Assembly: GCA_963971285.1 (NCBI GenBank)
Contig: OZ020260.1
Span: forward strand, 11,380,798-11,444,797
Direction: 5' to 3'
Origin: Astropecten irregularis
Lineage: Eukaryota > Echinodermata > Asteroidea > Paxillosida > Astropectinidae
DNA length: 64,000 nt
Positions 46,701 to 51,235 of this stretch are shown here, one piece after another; position 1 is the first letter of the stretch; every line of letters begins with the position of its first letter. The position numbers and the translations under genes are program-made. A model generated the notes under the pieces. The model was given only the letters and a program-made list of their open reading frames with translations, had not been told where the DNA came from and did no database searches.

Positions 46701-47101
46701 AAATTACTTGAAGGATTTGTAGGAATTTAGAGAACTTTTGTTGGAATTTTGCAGGCTGTGTATGATCTTGGAAGATAGAGGAGGCCAGAGTGTAGGAGCT
46801 TGTATTTGAATTTGTTGGTGTTTCTTTAACAGGTCCACACACCGGGCCACCCCCCTCAGCCTCTCCATGTACGGTCAGCACAGCCAGTTCACCCTCTGCC
46901 AACGGACACTTGATGAATGGCACCATCCCCAACGGCGCCATCCCTAACGGCGCCATTCCCAACGGTGTCCTCCCAAACCACCCCGTGGTTGCAGTTGGCA
47001 ATGGCCACCTTCCGAGTGGCTTCATGGCCAGCAAACTCAACCCGAACGGGATCCCCTTGCAAGGAATGCGACACGTGGATCCACTTCCGGAGGACGTTTG
47101 A
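16619..47101 (+). CDS. TGFBR3: Betaglycan (TGF-beta receptor type III)-like co-receptor, whole gene span
   Basis: This is the spliced coding region: 13 coding exons, 860 codons from the ATG at 16619, or 854 from the next in-frame ATG at 16637, whose context (gga before, G after) is also strong. Human betaglycan has 851 residues. Layout: signal peptide (about 1-27), orphan domain (28-389), ZP-N (about 404-490), Ser-Gly site (Ser492), ZP-C (about 540-720), membrane helix (about 746-767) and cytoplasmic tail. Seen matches include NLPEVHVVNARW with human PQEVHVLNLR, CKAVESGDDYVI...ECGT with CKAKMNGTHFVL...GCGT, and ALWFIHTHTG with ALWYIYSHTG. Endoglin shares this layout but fits less well in ZP-N and lacks the glycosaminoglycan site. 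The family presents TGF-beta ligands and inhibin at the cell surface. All twelve junctions are GT-AG with matching phases. Whether it is a one-to-one orthologue or predates the TGFBR3/ENG split is not shown here. Confidence 0.93.
16701..17589. other. Start of intron 2, nothing recognised
   Basis: AT-rich intronic DNA without identifiable features. TACATGTA motifs begin near 17370. Confidence 0.4.
17590..17976 (+). repeat. Long inverted-repeat element, family I
   Basis: The ends are TAGGCACGTTCTCACAC and the inverted GTTTGAGAACGTGCCTA. The subterminal parts are built of aaaagcgcgactatttgggt and aaatcgcgaccc units in both orientations. The unique centre (gaagcgtgaagttggcatgc) also occurs in the copy at 32062-32470, same orientation. 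About 390 bp, no protein. Confidence 0.8.
17977..19274. other. Intron 2 DNA, nothing recognised
   Basis: Non-coding. Frames of 60-90 codons here have no domain or splice context. Confidence 0.4.
19275..19540 (-). repeat. Family G element, diverged copy
   Basis: It shares ggctcaggctcaggctt, ctgttttccttttcaaact, gcagccaaaagcctattttga and gcctgagcctccgtttcg with 183-400 and 12934-13234. The outer left end is lost. Confidence 0.6.
20187..20410 (+). repeat. hAT-like short element, end TAGGGCTCGAAATA
   Basis: It begins TAGGGCTCGAAATAGTTCTAG and runs to ggaaaaaaagttagcac near 20400. The reverse-oriented relative at 23621-23904 ends TATTTCGAGCCCTG. The content (ctagcc, cacttcct, ttagcac blocks) matches in inverted order. 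No 8-bp duplication was found. Confidence 0.5.
20411..21836. other. Intron 2 DNA, nothing recognised
   Basis: TACATGTA-rich to about 20720, with a short CT run near 20767, then ordinary AT-rich DNA. Confidence 0.4.
21837..22908. repeat. Family D MITE split by a hAT element
   Basis: The left part starts GGGGTCAATTTCACGAAGCC at 21837. The right part after 22799 contains gggctacaatgcatcac and finishes gatcgtaagttacatcagtt...gtgaaattt. Together they match the blocks of family D in order. The right part looks older and more altered. Confidence 0.6.
21905..22790 (-). mobile_element. Non-autonomous hAT element with perfect target duplication
   Basis: It begins TAGTGCTGTGCAT and ends ATGCACAGCACTA. 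ACCTATGC is duplicated at 21897-21904 and 22791-22798. At 886 bp its open frames show no transposase. A truncated relative in the other orientation is at 8008-8600. It sits inside a family D MITE. Confidence 0.9.
22909..23620. other. Intron 2 DNA, nothing recognised
   Basis: Non-coding with TACATGTA clusters near 22940-22990 and 23555-23590. Confidence 0.4.
23621..23904 (-). repeat. hAT-like short element, relative of 20187-20410
   Basis: It ends TACTATTTCGAGCCCTG at 23904, the inverted form of the TAGGGCTCGAAATA end. The internal blocks ttttttcctggctagc and ggaagtgagtctggctagcc match the complement of the other copy. Confidence 0.5.
23905..25759. other. Intron 2 DNA with a hairpin-GAAACGTC motif
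   Basis: No gene was recognised. A 10-base C run lies near 24040. The block agatcctgctaggatcgaaa at 24815-24834 followed by cgtcaggccctc belongs to a dispersed hairpin family found at several other sites. Confidence 0.4.
25760..25910. repeat. Tandem repeat of TACATGTAGTACATAGTG units
   Basis: A unit of about 44 bp made of gtacatactacatgtagtac and atgtagtacatagt is repeated about three and a half times. It looks like local amplification of the TACATGTA palindrome that is common across this intron. Confidence 0.85.
26059..28089. mobile_element. Unclassified DNA transposon with TAATGTCAGTCAC repeats
   Basis: The ends are GGGCAATTCCAC and GTGGAATTGCCC, flanked by ACTA on both sides (26055-26058, 28090-28093), a likely 4-bp target duplication. 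Inside are eight direct copies of TAATGTCAGTCAC (26421, 26586, 26603, 26633, 27684, 27699, 27885, 28064). Such repeats could bind a transposase. One short basic reading frame (26920-27174) is present and no catalytic domain was recognised, so it is probably non-autonomous. A sound superfamily call cannot be made from this sequence. Confidence 0.75.
26920..27174 (+). CDS. Short basic transposase-like frame inside the 26059-28089 element
   Basis: This 84-codon frame ends in TGA. After about 25 ordinary residues it turns strongly basic, with RMPETGAERQAECRKNVKE and RGLNAAYKQTRKEMRRN. The AERQ-x-x-R pattern followed by a charged helix recalls N-terminal regions of several invertebrate transposase-like proteins. 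That is a recollection of a pattern, not a database match. The first part contains tttttgaatag, which could be a splice acceptor, so this may be one exon of a longer original gene. It is perhaps only a remnant. Confidence 0.35.
   Translation: MQSFTFLNRGIHYKGLTLHKLYRRVRRMPETGAERQAECRKNVKERGLNAAYKQTRKEMRRNKGHQKENKRTKYLRLVRESCER
28094..28944. other. Intron 2 DNA, nothing recognised
   Basis: Non-coding with TACATGTA motifs near 28200-28230 and 28410-28500. Confidence 0.4.
28945..29001. repeat. Perfect 27-bp palindrome with a 3-base loop
   Basis: TGAATATTAAATGATTTTGG...GGGA is followed by the loop CTT and its exact complement. Bits of family A sequence (tttttgtcaaagaaatgc) lie just upstream. It may have arisen by strand switching during replication. 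Confidence 0.95.
29060..29133 (+). repeat. tRNA-like sequence (Thr-type anticodon AGT), probably a SINE head
   Basis: The A box TGGCCTAGCAGG and B box GGTTCGAATCC are well formed. The T arm GTGGG/CCCAC and anticodon stem TCTGC/GCAGA pair fully. The anticodon loop has eight bases instead of seven, and the acceptor stem has an imperfect outer pair. If read as a tRNA the anticodon would be AGT (Thr). These defects and the non-coding setting favour a tRNA-derived repeat. Confidence 0.6.
29481..30013. repeat. Family E MITE interrupted by family A
   Basis: The ends are GGTTCCGCGCTC and GAGTGCGGAGCCCT. Family A is inserted at 29545-29910. The uninterrupted relative at 59902-60065 (reverse) shows the empty target as ccaattaac. 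TGACGTCA lies at 29494-29501. Confidence 0.85.
29545..29910 (+). repeat. Family A MITE inside family E, TTAA duplication proven by an empty site
   Basis: It begins AGGTAATATCATACTTTGG after TTAA (29541-29544) and ends ATGATACTAACT before TTAA (29911-29914). The 59902-60065 copy of family E has a single TTAA at this place. The 366-bp interior is shared by the other family A copies and does not code. Confidence 0.88.
30014..30547. other. Intron 2 DNA, nothing recognised
   Basis: Non-coding. A reverse 104-codon frame overlapping the family E element has no recognisable domain. Confidence 0.4.
30548..30709. repeat. Family F MITE with a CRE octamer
   Basis: The ends are AATAGCGCTCCGCACTTA and TTAGTGCGGAGCGCTATT. 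TGACGTCA lies at 30684-30691. The block cagacaaacattgcaa and its inverted mate are shared with 11734-11869 and 63451-63578. Confidence 0.85.
30798..31237. repeat. Fragments of hairpin-GAAACGTC repeats
   Basis: The block agaaagatcctaccaggatct at 30800-30820 and the later gagcagtctgcagcagttta match blocks near 36120-36230. On the minus strand near 31155-31105, CTGAAGA, a 6-bp stem (GAACAG/CTGTTC) and GAAACGTCGAGAG follow in order. Confidence 0.5.
31242..32002 (+). repeat. Family A MITE interrupted by family B
   Basis: TTAA flanks both sides (31238-31241, 32003-32006). The left end is AGGTAATATCATAC, split by a small tgtacatgtac insertion, and the right end is AAGTATGATAACTACCT. Family B occupies 31446-31821 and the family A interior resumes directly after it. 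Confidence 0.85.
31446..31821. repeat. Family B MITE nested in family A
   Basis: The ends are AGGGATTGCATACGTTTGG and CCAAACGTATGCAATGCCT, flanked by TTAA at 31442-31445 and 31822-31825. It contains a small palindrome, ctgagaagcgttacggccat...cttctcag. It is 376 bp and non-coding. Confidence 0.9.
32062..32470 (+). repeat. Family I element, second copy
   Basis: It has the same ends (TAGGCACGTTCTCACAC, GTGTGAGAACGTGCTTA), the same centre and the same orientation as 17590-17976. The arrangement of the tattag/gcgatt units near the right end differs. Confidence 0.8.
32471..33052. other. End of intron 2
   Basis: Non-coding. The part at about 32866-32985 is an inverted fragment of the hairpin-GAAACGTC family (caaaataatgacctgaaata, aggagggccagatg). 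The acceptor ttgattgattggcag closes the intron. Confidence 0.5.
33053..33441 (+). CDS. TGFBR3: TGFBR3-like exon 3: orphan domain, first part
   Basis: Residues 28-157, acceptor ag at 33051-33052, donor GTAAGT at 33442; phases 1 in and 0 out. Two stretches match the start of vertebrate betaglycan: CLSGCVGAAKSDINLPEVHV, and LVFVLNSATPVRWNV against human VVFLLNSPHPLVWHL. Between them an inserted serine run coded by TCA repeats (33236-33262) has no counterpart in the human protein. All three forward frames are open across this exon, but only this frame shows the family motifs. Confidence 0.92.
33442..33539. other. Start of intron 3
   Basis: Short non-coding stretch, nothing recognised. Confidence 0.3.
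33540..34210. repeat. Possible element with ends CAGACCATAGAGCTATAT
   Basis: The sequence tcagaccatagagctatatata near 33541 is mirrored by atatagctctatggttcagac ending at 34211. The 600 bp between is non-coding. Only the ends support an element. Confidence 0.5.
34211..35573. other. Intron 3 DNA with a G-rich stretch
   Basis: A G-rich tract (about 34620-34790, with a 10-base G run near 34660) stands out. The remainder is ordinary non-coding sequence. Confidence 0.5.
35574..35776 (+). repeat. Family A2 MITE, short copy
   Basis: The ends are AGGTATAAAACATGATTGG and CCAATCCTGTACTGTACCT, with TTAA on both sides (35570-35573, 35777-35780). It is shorter in the centre than 2871-3194. Confidence 0.8.
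35849..36172. repeat. Foldback repeat around a family A2 copy
   Basis: The arms aaatgcttaaatttaggagg...(35849-35902) and ...cctcctaactttaagcattt (to 36172) pair over about 54 bp. Each arm holds the hairpin block atcctgttag/ctaacaggat. Between them is a reversed family A2 copy (about 35905-36110). Confidence 0.65.
36319..36505 (+). CDS. TGFBR3: TGFBR3-like exon 4: orphan domain
   Basis: Residues 158-219, acceptor gctgacag, donor GTAGGT; phase 0 in, 1 out. NSELLTFVQEQYENVNTFSE matches human betaglycan NEHLLNWARKEYGAVTSFTE in position and spacing. It is too short to stand out as a long open frame. Confidence 0.9.
36590..37195. repeat. Intron 4 minisatellite of TGTGTC/CCTGTGTCCC units
   Basis: About 600 bp of tgtgtccctgtgtcccttt-like short units, with a longer-range duplication (36705-36775 resembles 36845-36930). 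It opens long Cys-Val-Pro-Ser frames in all three phases, which are artefacts of the repeat. Confidence 0.9.
37369..37715 (+). CDS. TGFBR3: TGFBR3-like exon 5: orphan domain, second half
   Basis: Residues 220-335, acceptor ttttttgaag, donor GTATGT; phase 1 in, 0 out. IVEQPTIGCQSKDITGPLQP followed by EFHIILLDN matches human GCVMSSQPQNEEVHIIELI, and VVLVLVAEANVTWSLSAKD matches LILILKCKKSVNWVIKSFD. NVT is a possible N-glycosylation site. The exon is GC-rich against its introns. Confidence 0.92.
37825..37962. repeat. Foldback of a tRNA-like repeat
   Basis: The arms tggcctagtggtc...gtggtcaatctacag and the complement ctgtagattgaccac...gaccactaggcca pair over about 55 bp with mismatches. The loop carries a B-box-like gggttcgaatc. 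This suggests an inverted duplication of a tRNA-derived SINE in intron 5. Confidence 0.75.
38062..38224 (+). CDS. TGFBR3: TGFBR3-like exon 6: end of orphan domain
   Basis: Residues 336-389, acceptor ctcccaaacag, donor GTAAGA; phase 0 in, 1 out. IEGLLAWAETEEWPLTTFTR and ANKFVVVL match human GNLVKWALDNGYSPITSYTM and ANRFHLRL. Confidence 0.92.
38280..38520. repeat. Family C MITE
   Basis: The ends are GGGCCAATTTCATAGAGCTG and CAGCTCTATGAAATTGGCCC, with inner ttagcaca motifs in both orientations. The reverse copy is at 50409-50616. It is in intron 6. Confidence 0.85.
38638..38980 (-). repeat. Family A MITE
   Basis: The left end is AGGTACTATCATACTTTGG after TTAA (38634-38637). The other end is CCAAAGACCAACGCC before TTAA (38981-38984). 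The full reversed interior is present, in intron 6. Confidence 0.85.
39063..39331 (+). CDS. TGFBR3: TGFBR3-like exon 7: linker and ZP-N
   Basis: Residues 390-479, acceptor ccaactcgcag, donor GTTAGC; phase 1 in, 0 out. After a linker of under 20 residues the ZP-N half begins. MLRDHSCKAVESGDDYVIDT and ECGTTRTEMDTGRVVYHNE match human TLLDPTCKAKMNGTHFVLES and GCGTRPRWSALDGVVYYNS. Human betaglycan has roughly 80-90 residues between orphan domain and ZP, so the linker here is much shorter. Confidence 0.93.
39667..40199 (-). repeat. Family A MITE interrupted by a foldback repeat
   Basis: It begins near ATGCCATCATACTTTGG and ends CCAAAGTAAGATATTACCT before TTAA. The element at 39825-40015 splits it. 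It is in intron 7. Confidence 0.75.
39825..40015. repeat. Foldback repeat with a hammerhead-like core in its loop
   Basis: The arms gtggatcagtttgcggaaac...gttcat and the complement atgaac...gtttccgcaaaccgatccac pair over about 40 bp. On the minus strand the loop reads CTGATGA, T, GACTA, an 8-base loop, TAGTC, GAAAC. The tail (ccaattgtcaccatgcaaag) recurs at 10250-10270. Confidence 0.75.
40286..40462 (+). CDS. TGFBR3: TGFBR3-like exon 8: glycosaminoglycan site and ZP linker
   Basis: Residues 480-538, acceptor tacctctag, donor GTGAGT; phase 0 in and out. VMEGSGESDLERLMGGLP contains E-G-S-G-E (Ser492), the classic acidic Ser-Gly context for glycosaminoglycan chains. Human betaglycan carries its attachment serines in the corresponding segment. 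VPITCEYSS supplies the next ZP cysteine, matching IVVFNCSLQ. Confidence 0.9.
40463..41066. other. Intron 8, nothing recognised
   Basis: Non-coding apart from a T-rich run near 40515. Confidence 0.5.
41067..41278 (+). CDS. TGFBR3: TGFBR3-like exon 9: ZP-C
   Basis: Residues 539-608, acceptor ttattgcag, donor GTGAGT; phase 0 in, 2 out. ITITMHMFTGNNFQ, TGERVYFEVALLG and LRIVPSQCWLSS follow the order of human NITFNMELYNTDLF, NGHVYVEVSVTK and LGFAIQTCFISP. Confidence 0.93.
41332..41600 (+). repeat. Possible hAT-like fragment, start CAGGGCTCGAAATA
   Basis: The start CAGGGCTCGAAATATCC resembles the ends at 20187 and 23904. Many tctagtga/cactaga units follow. No matching right end was found, so the boundaries are rough. 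Confidence 0.4.
41704..41875 (+). CDS. TGFBR3: TGFBR3-like exon 10: ZP-C
   Basis: Residues 609-666, acceptor gtcttgaag, donor GTAAGG; phase 2 in, 0 out. CAREESLIFHRDVTG and YYILCELGVCSDD match human CPKDESVKFYSPKRV and LLFLQCELTLCTKM, preserving the cysteine spacing. Confidence 0.92.
41890..42355. repeat. Intron 10 minisatellite, 125-135 bp unit
   Basis: About three copies of a unit with ttagaatatccacctgtttt (41981, 42116, 42240) plus catgccacgcccat blocks. Shorter catattggccac units lie at the left edge. Confidence 0.9.
42378..42540 (+). CDS. TGFBR3: TGFBR3-like exon 11: end of ZP-C
   Basis: Residues 667-720, acceptor tgtccttgcag, donor GTAGGG; phase 0 in, 1 out. It opens with CSNIMDPDTGC, supplying the last cysteines of the domain, then GLVVDFPTESIYLGPFK. 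Similarity to vertebrates fades beyond the cysteines, as expected for the juxtamembrane part. Confidence 0.9.
42541..43178. other. Intron 11, first part
   Basis: AT-rich, nothing recognised. Confidence 0.4.
43183..43540 (-). repeat. Family A MITE, best preserved copy
   Basis: Perfect-looking ends AGGTAGTATCATACTTTGG and CCAAAGTATGATATTACCT with TTAA on both sides (43179-43182, 43541-43544). It is 358 bp, in intron 11. Confidence 0.9.
43545..44171. other. Intron 11, middle part
   Basis: A 13-base C run near 43637, an ACACAC tract near 43807 and a long T run near 44057. No gene or complete element. Confidence 0.4.
44172..44805. repeat. Intron 11 minisatellite, 21-bp unit
   Basis: About 30 copies of a 21-bp unit like ggtgcccctggtcattgcct. 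Because 21 is a multiple of three, all frames stay open, giving long repetitive false proteins on both strands. Confidence 0.95.
44952..45002 (+). CDS. TGFBR3: TGFBR3-like exon 12: juxtamembrane micro-exon
   Basis: Residues 721-737, acceptor ttattttcag, donor GTATTG; phase 1 in and out. It codes a 17-residue charged, probably extracellular stalk (VRKEPDKVSEPTEECR). The exon was found by phase and splice sites, and leaving it out would not shift the frame, so it could be alternatively used. Confidence 0.8.
45239..45567. mobile_element. Short hAT-like element in intron 12
   Basis: Ends AGTGTT and AACACT with flanking GTACTACC (45231-45238) and GTACTACT (45568-45575), seven of eight bases alike. 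The interior is made of tactcg/cgagta repeats, similar in style to the subterminal arrays of 14489-16128. Confidence 0.65.
45701..45802 (+). CDS. TGFBR3: TGFBR3-like exon 13: transmembrane helix
   Basis: Residues 738-771, acceptor caacctccag, donor GTAAAT; phase 1 in and out. The helix ATAIAAASFVMGLVLMAALW is followed by FIHTHTG. Human betaglycan has FAAFVIGALLTGALWYIYSHTG and endoglin a near-identical stretch, so this exon is the clearest family marker. Confidence 0.95.
45803..46154. other. Start of intron 13
   Basis: Non-coding. An agtatact/agtatactc cluster near 46000-46030 and acacgagta motifs occur, nothing identified. Confidence 0.4.
46155..46302. repeat. Family D MITE, uninterrupted copy
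   Basis: GGGGTCAATTTCACAAAGCC at the left, inverted ...tttggtgaaatcgactcct at the right, with cgatcgtaactcgagttatg inside. This copy shows the layout of the interrupted ones. Confidence 0.8.
46342..46675. repeat. MITE with about 77-bp terminal inverted repeats
   Basis: The arms AGAGGATGTTCAACACTCAA... extend to acttgacatgagaaaa on both sides with only a few differences. TGACGTCA lies at 46564-46571. The element is in intron 13; the high arm identity suggests recent activity. Confidence 0.85.
46833..47101 (+). CDS. TGFBR3: TGFBR3-like exon 14: cytoplasmic tail and stop
   Basis: Residues 772-860, acceptor tttctttaacag, TGA at 47099-47101; phase 1 in. The tail is about 93 residues from the membrane, against about 42 in human. 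It starts with a Ser/Thr/Pro-rich part (SASPCTVSTASSPS) like the vertebrate tail. Then come three to four NGxIP units (NGTIPNGAIPNGAIPNGVLP). It ends PLPEDV, not the vertebrate STA PDZ ligand. Confidence 0.92.
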
Positions 47102-49675
47102 GAAACGACCCCAAAACCAGCAACGAAAAACCAAAACCAAAAACCCAGAACAGATTCCCAGCAGCCACAGGATTGAAAGTGCTACCAGCGTCATGTCACG
47201 TCACGTCACGTCACGTCACTCCCCCTATGAAGAAGAGGGGTCTTTCCACTCAAGTTTGCATGGATTTACCACACATCCTCAGCCTGCAGTTTTCTGTACC
47301 GCGTTGAAAAACAAAAACAAAAGTGGTATATTATTAAGAGTGTCAGAAGATTATTTTTTTATTTAACCAGTATAACCTTGACTGGTATATTTTTGTTCGG
47401 TGACGTCAAAACTTCCACCGTCGCTGGCAGAAGCGAAAATGGCCGTACCTCCAGCGTATGTTTGTCGCTCGATTCAGTTCACAGTGTTGATGTATTCTAC
47501 CTCCTGTTACTGTATTTCCAAGAACGAAAACGAAAAAACACAAACAACAACAACTAATCAAAAACTCCTGAGGCACTGCCACTGCGTTGTATATATATAT
47601 GGACAGTGAAGTTGTTGACCGGTTTGTGTCGGATACCAGTCGCGGATGCTGGAGACATCGTGGCTTTTTCAGAGGAGCAGCAAACGTTTCGTCATTCTGT
47701 TGAACACCCTCCAGCTAGAGTCCACTTTTAATACCAGCCCAAACATTTGGCTGGTCATCTTGTCTTATTATTTTTTTTTTGTCATTTTTAAAAATCTTTT
47801 TTGTTTATTATTTATTTCCTTATCCTTTTTTTTCTCCTTCTTGCTCCTGAATGGTCTTATAATTGCAGACTGGTTTCAAAAGTAGTCTGGTGCCTTTCTT
47901 GTCATAACCAACTCCATTGCAACCACTGCTGTATCCTTTGGGAAACAAGACCAAGATGGCTGCCGCGGCCAAGTGGGAAAGTCTTAATACTCCTCGGCAG
48001 TATTACGATTTAAAAAAATCTCAGGATTTGTACTTTATTTGTTTAATTTTTAAAAAGACAAAAAAAAAATGCCCCGCCTCTTCCCCTGACTAAACATGCG
48101 GCTATATTAATATCTGTAAAAAAACATAAACAACAACAAAAATATTTTATTTACTTGATCGAAATTTTGCTGTGTGTATTCCTCCCATAGAATCAAACCT
48201 TGAACCGACATGTATGTGTATATATATATAATATATATGTACACGCGAATTATGTGGCAGCTGCTTAAATAATGAAGGGGGAAAAAATGTGATTTTCCTG
48301 AAAATCTGTGTAAAGCACCTTTAATGATATGATTTTTTTTGTTTTATTTGGCTGAAATGTGATAGTGTCCGTGTAGCCAGTTTGAGCACAATCTCTGTAG
48401 ATTTGCAAACCCCGGTAACTTGTAGGGGTGGATCAAGTCAGTCAAAGAGTTACCACTGGATTTCCCTGCCTGTATCTACTGTGTAAAGGTTTATCCCAAA
48501 GTCCTGGATTATCGGTGGTTGCGGATGACCATTAGCCTCGCTGTGAGCTGGACATGGTCAGCTAGTCTATTGGTCAGATCATCATCTTTGACTGGACAGT
48601 ATCAGCTCAAGTGCCATTGGTCTTGGGCAAACTTGATCTTCAGATCAGGATCGACTCTTCCGACGTGAGAATGGGCTCTGCAAGTTGGTGAAGGAAGGCA
48701 CAGACACAAGCCTTTCAGCTTCCAGGACGTCCATGCACGACTAGAGCTCAAAATCCTCCGAGAGTCTCATCGATTCGTTCACACCTTCGAAGCATTGCAA
48801 CCAGAGAACAGCCCTTCTGAGACCACCCCACCGTCTGGAAAGGATCTGACCCCGTTTATGGGTTTGAGAAACTGACCCACTTTGGAGGATCAGACACAGT
48901 AGTGTGAACGGTGTGTGTCAATTGATTCACTTGAATAGGGTCAGCCCAGGGTCAAAGAAAGACAAGACAGGGTTGGAACTGGCCCCGCCCATAATAAGAC
49001 TTCGGAATCTCAGTGTGGATCTTGAATTATTCTGGCAAAATGGTTGGACCAACCCTGGGTTTGTTTGACCCGGGGTCAGCTAACACGAGTGCGAAACAGC
49101 CCCATACCTGCCAAATTTTACTTGGTTGGGTAACAATTAATTAACAGGCAGCTGAATTATGTAGCAAAACTCCCATGAAATGTCAATAAGCTTGGCATAA
49201 TTAATTTTACAGAAACGTAGGTTTGCTGGGGCGTAGATATTAGACCATTTGAAAACTTAAGGTGTGACAGCGCTTCAATATTAGTTTATTTATTTCATTT
49301 TTTTTGTTCATTCAGTTCAATGCAATGCTAATTTGAAGCGCAACTAAAGGCTAAGATTGTATGATACAAACAATTGTAGACATTTTTAAAAAATTAACTT
49401 GACAAAAAAAAAAATTCTTTTCTTGCAGTAGATTTCTAGCTTGAGAAGCAGTCGGTGTGTTTGTTCTCTATCTCCATAGCTATTTGCCAGTTTGTCTGTT
49501 TATCATTGCACCAAAAGTTTTTTAAACAATGGTTGCGACAGGAAGTTTGACCGTGATTTTGGCCGTAGAATTGTGCTTGAGCTATCCCTTCACTTACATT
49601 GAGAGAAGACCCGCCCCTCTGTAACACGGCGAAATAGACCTTGCCACTGCTTACTCATTATGTACCATTGGTCGA
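47102..49675 (+). other. 3' UTR and downstream DNA
   Basis: It follows the stop codon directly. It holds a TCACG repeat at 47189-47219, a CRE octamer at 47401-47408 and an AT dinucleotide tract near 48225. A diverged gggtcag-bearing segment with opposing gtgtgaac/gttcacac motifs lies at about 48775-49100. No AATAAA was found before 50081, so the transcript end is uncertain. Confidence 0.45.
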
Positions 49676-49678
49676 GTC

Positions 49679-50046
49679 CAATAAGCCATTTGCGAGTTGA
49701 ATCTGAATTGTATCTGGTACACAGACTTCTTTCATTGCATATAAACACCCCAGATTGACTTCCCCAGACTAAAGACTCTGTTGCTATATCACATGATTCG
49801 GGGCAAGCTTTTGCATAGCGATACCCATCTCTGGAATGGACTGGTTCCTTTGTACCATTCTTATCCATTATGAACTCTGCATTGGTGCAAGACGTCTGTT
49901 ATTTAACCAAGCAAAAGCTTGCCCTGAATCATGTGATATAGCAACAGTGTCTTTTTTCTGGAGAATTCAGGTTTTGATGTTAATGTACAGGCAAAGAATT
50001 CAGTGTACCAGATATTGTTCAATTTTAACTCGCGAAAGGCTTAATT
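49679..50046. repeat. Foldback element with coding-like arms, copy 1
   Basis: The ends AATAAGCCATTTGCGAGTTG and the inverted AACTCGCGAAAGGCTTAATT bound two arms of about 140-165 bp. Both arms contain gcaagcttttgc-type and tgctatatcacatgatt blocks. On the minus strand a frame reads YRYAKACPESCDIATESLVW. A second copy at 62343-62692 keeps the same peptide. Confidence 0.75.
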
Positions 50047-50080
50047 CTCCAGAAAAAGTAGCATTCATGATGCATTTCAA

Positions 50081-50217
50081 AATAAACTAATCACTTTGCA
50101 GTAATCGCTTGTATCATAAGAAAAAATAAGCTTATGCGAACATAAAATAAAAAGAAAAAAGCTAAAATGACAATAATTATTTCTTATCAGGTGGACGCAA
50201 ATAGTAAACAAAATAAA
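50081..50217 (+). promoter_or_regulatory. First possible poly(A) signals after the gene
   Basis: AATAAA occurs at 50081-50086 and 50212-50217, the first canonical signals after the betaglycan stop, about 3 kb downstream. They could serve that transcript or be chance matches in AT-rich DNA. Confidence 0.25.
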
Positions 50218-50408
50218 GATTTGTTGGACCATTCTCACTATACAGGGATATTTAATACAAATCTACCTCACCAGTATAAACCATACAATAACCTCACATA
50301 GCCAATAACAATCAGCGTATTCAGTGTTACATACTATCAGGGAATTGTGCTTAAAAAGGTCAAATTGTATTCGGAATGACCTTTGACCTGAGGGCTCCAT
50401 TCCTGCCA

Positions 50409-50616
50409 GGGGCCAATTTCATGGCGCTGCTAAGCACAAAAATTTGCTAAGCACAAAAATGTCTTGCACAATGAAACAAACCACCGTTAAACATTTCATT
50501 TGATGTTCATGGTCAGTGAACAACAGAAAAGAACAATGAAAAGCGATACACAACACAAGACAGAAATGTCATGCTTAGCAAATGTTTGTGCTAAGCAGCG
50601 CTGTGAAATTGGCCCC
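50409..50616. repeat. Family C MITE between 40-bp direct repeats
   Basis: The ends GGGGCCAATTTCATGGCGCT and its complement match family C. The flank tattcggaatgacctttgac...ttcctgcca is present on both sides (50369-50408 and 50622-50662), far too long for a normal target duplication. Confidence 0.85.
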
Positions 50617-50662
50617 AGATGTATTCGGAATGACCTTTGACCTGAGGGCTTCATTCCTGCCA

Positions 50663-51235
50663 GTACATCGTGAGACATGCTTAGCAACGGAACTAGAATG
50701 CAAGACTTACTTCTTCTTTTGTCTGCTCAATTAAAATCAAATAATAACTTCTGCCATACAAATGTTCAAAAAACCTACTTTTTAACACCAGCAAAAAACT
50801 TTGTTCCCAGCATTACAAAATTCAAACAGCAAAAATGTCTTCGATGTTTCCATGGATATTTTTAGATACATATTGAAGAGAAGTCGCTGTTGAATATTCA
50901 AAGTTTATGTTATTCATGCAGTCAGTTGTGTGACCACTCCACTTCATTCAGAGTTCAGTCCTTCAGTGTTTTTTGTACGTAGATGTATCGTATTGTATTT
51001 TATTTATATATTTAATTCAATGGTTGGGGAAACATTGCTAACTGACTAATATGCCGTATTACCAACTTTAAAGCATGCTTGCCCTTCATAGACGTTTCTC
51101 TCAATTTTTGAGAGATTTTTTACGGATTTTAATGCACAATTTCGCACCTTTTGAAGTTATGAACCTGTGGATGTGAGAAAAATCCCATTGATTGTATTTT
51201 AAATCAACTCAGAGAATTTTTTCAACACTACCTTA
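50663..51235. other. No recognisable feature
   Basis: AT-rich non-coding DNA. Confidence 0.4.
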
